Source: an uncultured Gemmatimonadota bacterium (GTDB lineage Bacteria; Gemmatimonadota; Gemmatimonadetes; Gemmatimonadales; GWC2-71-9). Taken from it: DNA of 10,360 nucleotides. The position numbers and the translations under genes were made by a program. The notes beneath the pieces are model-generated. The model was not told where the DNA came from. It saw nothing but the letters and a program-made list of their open reading frames with translations, and did not search any database. Shown piece by piece: positions 6,743 to 10,360 of the stretch. Location: contig CAMLHP010000070.1 of NCBI GenBank assembly GCA_946479805.1, positions 1 to 10,360 of the forward strand, in the 5' to 3' direction. Position 1 is the first letter of the stretch. The number at the start of each line of letters is the position of its first letter.

Positions 6743-9088
6743 CTACGGCTGGAATCGCAGCTGCTGGGCGGCCTCGACCAGCTGCGGCTCGGGATTGAGC
6801 TCGGCAGCGCGGTCGATGTTGACCAGCATCGAGTCGCGCTGGCCCAGCTGCTGGTAGGCGAAGGCGAGGGTCGTGAACGGAAGGGCGAGAATGCGCGCCT
6901 GCATTTCGGCCGTAGGTTCCAGCTGCGGCGGTCGGCCCTGCAGCAGACCGGCATAGCGGTATGTCTCCCACGCGAGCTCGCGGGTCATCGGCACGTCAAC
7001 CGGCACCGGTCCCAGGATAGAGCCTACGATGCCCGGCTCGGTGGTGTCGGGGACGGAGGGAAGCAGCCAGAAGGCCAGCCCGCGCTGCAATGCATGGCTG
7101 GTGAGACCCGCGAAACCGCGCCCCGCGGTGGCCGACCATGTCACGGGCCTCTGGCCAATGTTGGCCTGCAGCACCCGAAGCGCGACGATGTCACGCGGCT
7201 GGTCCATCTCTCCCGGCGCGTACCGCCGCTGGAAGGGCCCGAAGTCGACCACGAAGTTGCCGGCGTAAAGCTCCTGCAGCGTCGAAATCCGGAATGCGGC
7301 CGCAATCGCCTCGTCGGACATCTCATGCACCGGAGTGATCGGCTTGGGAATAACGTGATCCTGCCAGATGGCGGGCAGCGCGGCACTGTCCACGTTGCGT
7401 AGCGGATTGTCCCGCAGCTGCCGCACATACCAGTCGGTGTTGGCCAGTGCCAGACAGACGATGGTCACGTCCTGCCGGATCCCCTCGACTTCCTGGGCCC
7501 ACCAGAGCGGGAAGGTGTCGTTGTCGCCGTAGGTGAACAGGATCCCGTAGGGCGGCGCAGAGTTGAGGAGATTGTAGGCGATGTCAGCGGCGAGCCTCGC
7601 ATCGGGGCCGTGGCGCCTCGAAGCGGCCGGTGCATTGAGCACGACAGGCACCAGCGCCAGCGCGAACGCGGCCGGCGCGAGCTTCCGAAGGAGCGGCTGC
7701 GGCTCCGACATCATGCGCCGCGCCAGGGCAGCGATTCCCATTCCCGCCCAGAGTCCCCAGGTCACGAAGCTGACCACGAAGAAGTAGTCCCGCTCCCGCA
7801 CCTCGTGCTGTTCCGGATTGGGGAAGCTGTCGTATCCGACGCTGAATCCGGGCTTGAAGTTCATGTAGGCCATGAGCCCGATGCCGGTCACCAGGAAGAG
7901 CGTGAAAAGCATCCACCAGCCGGGCCGGTCGGCGCGGCTATGCAGCCTGAAGCCGCCGAGTCCCAGTCCGAAGAACAGCGAGGTCGCGATGATGCCGAAC
8001 CGGTCGCCCAGTATCCTGCCCCACTGCCAGTTGAAGTACTGGACGTAGTTGACGATCTGGAGCCCGATGATGGTCAGTGAGCGTCCCGGGTTATCGGGAC
8101 CGTGCATCACGGTGGGATCGTCGAGCGGCGTCCTCACCGGATACTGGGCCCGGCTGATCACGGCGAGGAGCGCGTCCCAGGTGCTGGGGTCGGCCTCGTT
8201 GATCATGGGCGCCTGGCCGGCGCGAATGTAGAGGTAAAGGTACGGAGTCACACCGATGGCCGCGATCAGAAGCGCCGCAATGCCGAATCGACCGGAGCCG
8301 CTCATGAACGCGAACACCAGCGCCGCAGCGAAGCAGAACGCACCCACTCCCGTCAGCGTGGTGTTGCCGAGGCCCGTGCCCAGCAGCAGGGCCCATATCC
8401 CGGCGAACACCGCAAGCTGGGCCCACTCGCGCCGCCGCTCGGCCGGATCGGCCGACGGCGCCTCGCGCAGCGTGGACCAGATGAACATCATCGCGGCGGG
8501 TCCCACCAGCAGTGCCAGCAGGTGGTTGCCCATGGAAACGCCGCAGATGTATACCGCGAGCAGCAGAACCCGGAGAGCTGAGCCATCGCCCCGCTTTTCG
8601 CGCCAGAGGAGGCAGAGCCAGCAGACCACCGCGATGGACAGCGTGGCCACCGCATAGACTTCGGTTTCGTTGGAGTTCTGCCAGTTGGTGAAGGTGAACG
8701 CGCCGACGATGGCGCCGGCGGCAGCGCCGCCGATCCTCAGCATCTTGCCAGCTGAGCCGGGAACGTCACTGAAAGCAGCGGATAGTGCCTGGTGCACCAC
8801 CAGGAAGAAGAAGCCGGCGCCGGCGGCGCTCAGCACGGCGGTGAACAGATTGGTGCGCCAGGCAAACTCGCCGACCGGGAAGAACGTTCCCCACACGTGG
8901 GCCATCATCACGAACAGCGGCGTCCCGGGCGGGTGCGGGATGCCCAGGATCTTCGCGCTGGCGATGAGCTCGCCCGCGTCCCAGAAGGTGACTGTGGGCG
9001 CCAGTGTCAGCACGAAGCCGAGCAGCACAACCAGCGCCACGGCAAGGGCGAATCGTACCGGCGGACGGGAGTCGGTGGAATCGTTCAT
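6743..9088 (-). CDS. DUF2723 / TMEM260-like multi-pass membrane protein, predicted GT-C glycosyltransferase
   Basis: This 781-residue integral membrane protein matches the DUF2723 family. The first membrane helix (about residues 13-32) is followed by an exterior loop with T-F-W-D-A-G-E-L (34-41) and H-P-P-G-T-P-L-F (52-59), the family's most conserved stretch. Asp37 and Glu40 sit where GT-C glycosyltransferases carry their acidic catalytic residues. About ten more hydrophobic helices follow up to about residue 495. Between them lie a loop with R-E-R-D-Y-F-F (431-437) and, after the last helix, a soluble domain starting with F-T-Y-G-D-N-D-T-F-P-L-W-W (518-530). The C-terminus (about 735-775) looks like a single TPR-type hairpin. 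The eukaryotic relative TMEM260 is an ER protein O-mannosyltransferase; for bacterial members substrate and donor are unknown, so transfer of a sugar from a polyprenyl carrier to an exported protein is inference. The start ATG overlaps the folP stop (ATGA), and yggS follows after 34 bases. No symbol is established. Confidence 0.88.
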   Translation of the reverse strand: MNDSTDSRPPVRFALAVALVVLLGFVLTLAPTVTFWDAGELIASAKILGIPHPPGTPLFVMMAHVWGTFFPVGEFAWRTNLFTAVLSAAGAGFFFLVVHQALSAAFSDVPGSAGKMLRIGGAAAGAIVGAFTFTNWQNSNETEVYAVATLSIAVVCWLCLLWREKRGDGSALRVLLLAVYICGVSMGNHLLALLVGPAAMMFIWSTLREAPSADPAERRREWAQLAVFAGIWALLLGTGLGNTTLTGVGAFCFAAALVFAFMSGSGRFGIAALLIAAIGVTPYLYLYIRAGQAPMINEADPSTWDALLAVISRAQYPVRTPLDDPTVMHGPDNPGRSLTIIGLQIVNYVQYFNWQWGRILGDRFGIIATSLFFGLGLGGFRLHSRADRPGWWMLFTLFLVTGIGLMAYMNFKPGFSVGYDSFPNPEQHEVRERDYFFVVSFVTWGLWAGMGIAALARRMMSEPQPLLRKLAPAAFALALVPVVLNAPAASRRHGPDARLAADIAYNLLNSAPPYGILFTYGDNDTFPLWWAQEVEGIRQDVTIVCLALANTDWYVRQLRDNPLRNVDSAALPAIWQDHVIPKPITPVHEMSDEAIAAAFRISTLQELYAGNFVVDFGPFQRRYAPGEMDQPRDIVALRVLQANIGQRPVTWSATAGRGFAGLTSHALQRGLAFWLLPSVPDTTEPGIVGSILGPVPVDVPMTRELAWETYRYAGLLQGRPPQLEPTAEMQARILALPFTTLAFAYQQLGQRDSMLVNIDRAAELNPEPQLVEAAQQLRFQP

Positions 9089-10254
9089 CGGCTCGCGATG
9101 GCTTGGGCCACCGCAAGTGCGTCGCGGGTGGCGTCTGGTTCATGAACCCGAAAGATCCGGGCGCCGCGCTCGAAGCAGAGGGCACAGCATGCGGCGGTGG
9201 CGCTGTCCCGTTCGCCCACCGGCTTCCCTGTCACGCTGCCCAGGAAGCGCTTGCGCGAGGGGCCCACAAGTATCGGACGTCCCAGCGCAAGCAGGACATC
9301 GAGCTGGTCGGCCAGTAGAAGATTATGCGCTTCGGTCTTGCCGAAGCCGAAACCCGGATCCACTGCGATGCAGTCGGCGGCGATGCCGGCCGCCGTGGCG
9401 CGCCCGAGTGCCTCACCCAGCTCGGCCAGCACTTCGGCCACGACATCATCGAAGCTGGCTCCATCGGAGGATGCCAGCGTGAGCGATTCCCCTCTCGAGT
9501 GCATCAGCACCAGGCCCGCGCCGACGCCCTGCACCACGCCAGCCATCTCAGGATCGTGCCGGAGCCCCGTGACATCGTTGATGAGATGCGCGCCGGCGGC
9601 GAGAGCGTCGCGCGCGACGGGCGCCTTCATGGTGTCGACCGAGAGGACCGCCTGCGGCAGCGCCTGGCGCAGGGCTTCGACCACTGGTACCACCCGGCGG
9701 CGTTCTTCCTCCACTGGCACCAGCCCGGTTCTACCCGGGCGGGTGCTTTCCCCGCCGATGTCGAGCAGGTCCGCGCCCTGGGCGATGAGCGAGCGGCCCC
9801 GCGCCACCGCCGCCTCGACCGTCGGGAAATTGCCGCCATCACTGAAGCTGTCGGGCGTCACGTTGAGGATGCCCATGACCAGCGGCCGCGATAGATCCAG
9901 CTCCCTGCCCCGCACCCTCCAGCGATCTGGCGGTTCAGGCGCCATCGCCATTCCCAGCGCCTCGGCGAGGGGCGCGAGCGGCGCAGGAACTACCCATGGC
10001 CGCGCCAGCGCGCTCAGCCGGGCGCGGCTCCCGCTCAGCAGGGCCCAGTCATCGCCTGTCACCACATCGATGCCGAGAGCTCCGGAATGCCGCACCAGCT
10101 CCAGCAGCACCTGGGGATCGACGTCCTTGACGTGAAAAGCCGCCCCGGCCGCACCTGCGGCGGTCGAGGCGGCCAGTCCCTGCTCCCAGTTTCGGGAGCG
10201 AAGCACATCCGCCAGCGAGCGAGCGGAGCGCCCGCTCACCGGTACGACGATCAC
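9085..10254 (-). CDS. folP: Dihydropteroate synthase with N-terminal extension (FolP)
   Basis: DHPS condenses p-aminobenzoate with hydroxymethyl-dihydropterin pyrophosphate in folate synthesis and is the sulfonamide target. The TIM-barrel core spans about residues 120-389 and carries all signatures: M-G-I-L-N-V-T-P-D-S-F-S-D-G-G (127-141), D-I-G-G-E-S-T-R-P-G (165-174), S-V-D-T (205-208), I-N-D-V-T-G (225-230), L-M-H (250-252), D-P-G-F-G-F-G-K (299-306), G-P-S-R-K-R-F-L-G (331-339) and R-V-H (369-371). About 115 residues precede the core; most stand-alone bacterial DHPS are near 280 residues. The extension (LADVLRSRNWEQGLAAS... ending in PWVVPAPLAPLAEAL) resembles, distantly, the extension known in some clostridial, deltaproteobacterial and Thermus-type DHPS. 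The start is a GTG at 10254 overlapping the upstream stop as GTGA, with no clear ribosome site, suggesting coupling. A shorter start inside the extension cannot be excluded. The gene follows a probable ftsH, a common arrangement. Confidence 0.95.
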   Translation of the reverse strand: MIVVPVSGRSARSLADVLRSRNWEQGLAASTAAGAAGAAFHVKDVDPQVLLELVRHSGALGIDVVTGDDWALLSGSRARLSALARPWVVPAPLAPLAEALGMAMAPEPPDRWRVRGRELDLSRPLVMGILNVTPDSFSDGGNFPTVEAAVARGRSLIAQGADLLDIGGESTRPGRTGLVPVEEERRRVVPVVEALRQALPQAVLSVDTMKAPVARDALAAGAHLINDVTGLRHDPEMAGVVQGVGAGLVLMHSRGESLTLASSDGASFDDVVAEVLAELGEALGRATAAGIAADCIAVDPGFGFGKTEAHNLLLADQLDVLLALGRPILVGPSRKRFLGSVTGKPVGERDSATAACCALCFERGARIFRVHEPDATRDALAVAQAIASR

Positions 10255-10360
10255 GCGCCGGCGGGCTCGGCCGGTGGAATCCCGAGGATGGGCGCGCGCG
10301 CGGGAGCCGGCGTTTCCGCCTTGGGCGGCTGCGCCTGGCGGGGTTCAGCAGGCGGCTCCG
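10251..10360 (-). CDS. C-terminal tail of a truncated gene, probably ftsH
   Basis: The minus strand reads in frame from the right window edge to a TGA at 10253..10251, giving 35 residues rich in Pro, Ala and Glu (EPPAEPRQAQPPK ... PPAEPAGA). The stop overlaps the folP GTG by four bases, which supports it as a real co-directional gene cut by the window edge. Such a disordered tail has no domain. The identification as the AAA+ membrane protease FtsH is inference from the common ftsH-folP order and from the proline-rich tails of FtsH in related high-GC bacteria. Only sequence beyond the window can confirm it. Confidence 0.5.
   Translation of the reverse strand, partial: EPPAEPRQAQPPKAETPAPARAPILGIPPAEPAGA

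Noticed and set aside
6709..6954. Upstream extension of the yggS frame by 82 codons
   Set aside because: It overlaps the coding end of the DUF2723 gene, has Ser/Arg-rich shadow composition, and the YggS family begins at the ATG at 6708 with a nearby ribosome site.
8670..9482. 270-codon plus-strand frame across the DUF2723/folP junction
   Set aside because: It is opposite two well-supported genes; the translation shows no domain and the junction itself is a clean ATGA overlap on the minus strand.
10288..10302. Short alternating GC tract near the right edge, considered as a repeat or Z-DNA-type element
   Set aside because: It simply encodes the Ala/Pro/Arg residues of the proline-rich tail in a high-GC genome, and is too short to call a repeat.

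Overview
The window is a dense run of housekeeping genes from a high-GC bacterium. All are on the minus strand, so transcription runs from the right end to the left. The best guess for the organism is Gemmatimonadota or a close FCB-group relative. This rests on my memory of how the DksA/TraR-like protein and the large DUF2723 membrane protein look in that phylum, together with the high GC and a DivIVA-type gene cluster in a genome that also carries FCB-typical genes. No rRNA or phylogenetic marker is present to prove it.

In transcription order the layout is: the proline/alanine-rich C-terminal tail of a gene cut by the window edge (probably ftsH); folP (dihydropteroate synthase with an N-terminal extension); a DUF2723/TMEM260-like multi-pass membrane protein, a predicted GT-C glycosyltransferase; yggS (PLP homeostasis); divIVA (coiled-coil polar/division scaffold); ileS (IleRS2-type isoleucyl-tRNA synthetase); a DksA/TraR-type zinc-finger protein; lspA (lipoprotein signal peptidase); an RluA/RluD-family pseudouridine synthase; and cheW. 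A possible further gene starts at the extreme left. Junctions are tight: four-base ATGA or GTGA overlaps at five of them, overlaps of 8 and 17 bases at two more, and gaps of 5 to 34 bases elsewhere. The whole window therefore looks like one translationally coupled polycistron, with no terminator or leader structure visible.

The yggS-divIVA-ileS-DksA-like-lspA-rluD block has the same order as the B. subtilis cluster ylmE...divIVA-ileS-ylyA-lspA-ylyB. It joins cell-division scaffolding to translation and lipoprotein maturation. The upstream pair (probable ftsH, then folP) resembles the common bacterial ftsH-folP neighbourhood.

Most of the window is ordinary. The most interesting detail is in IleS: the class I 'HIGH' signature is rearranged to G-I-H-H (first and third positions swapped). 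This form has been linked to extreme mupirocin resistance in some IleRS2 enzymes. Secondary points are the uncharacterised bacterial DUF2723 glycosyltransferase embedded between folate and PLP genes, the FolP N-terminal extension, and a CheW gene appended to a housekeeping operon. There is no mobile element, CRISPR array, tRNA or rRNA, and no gene-free stretch longer than about 60 bases.
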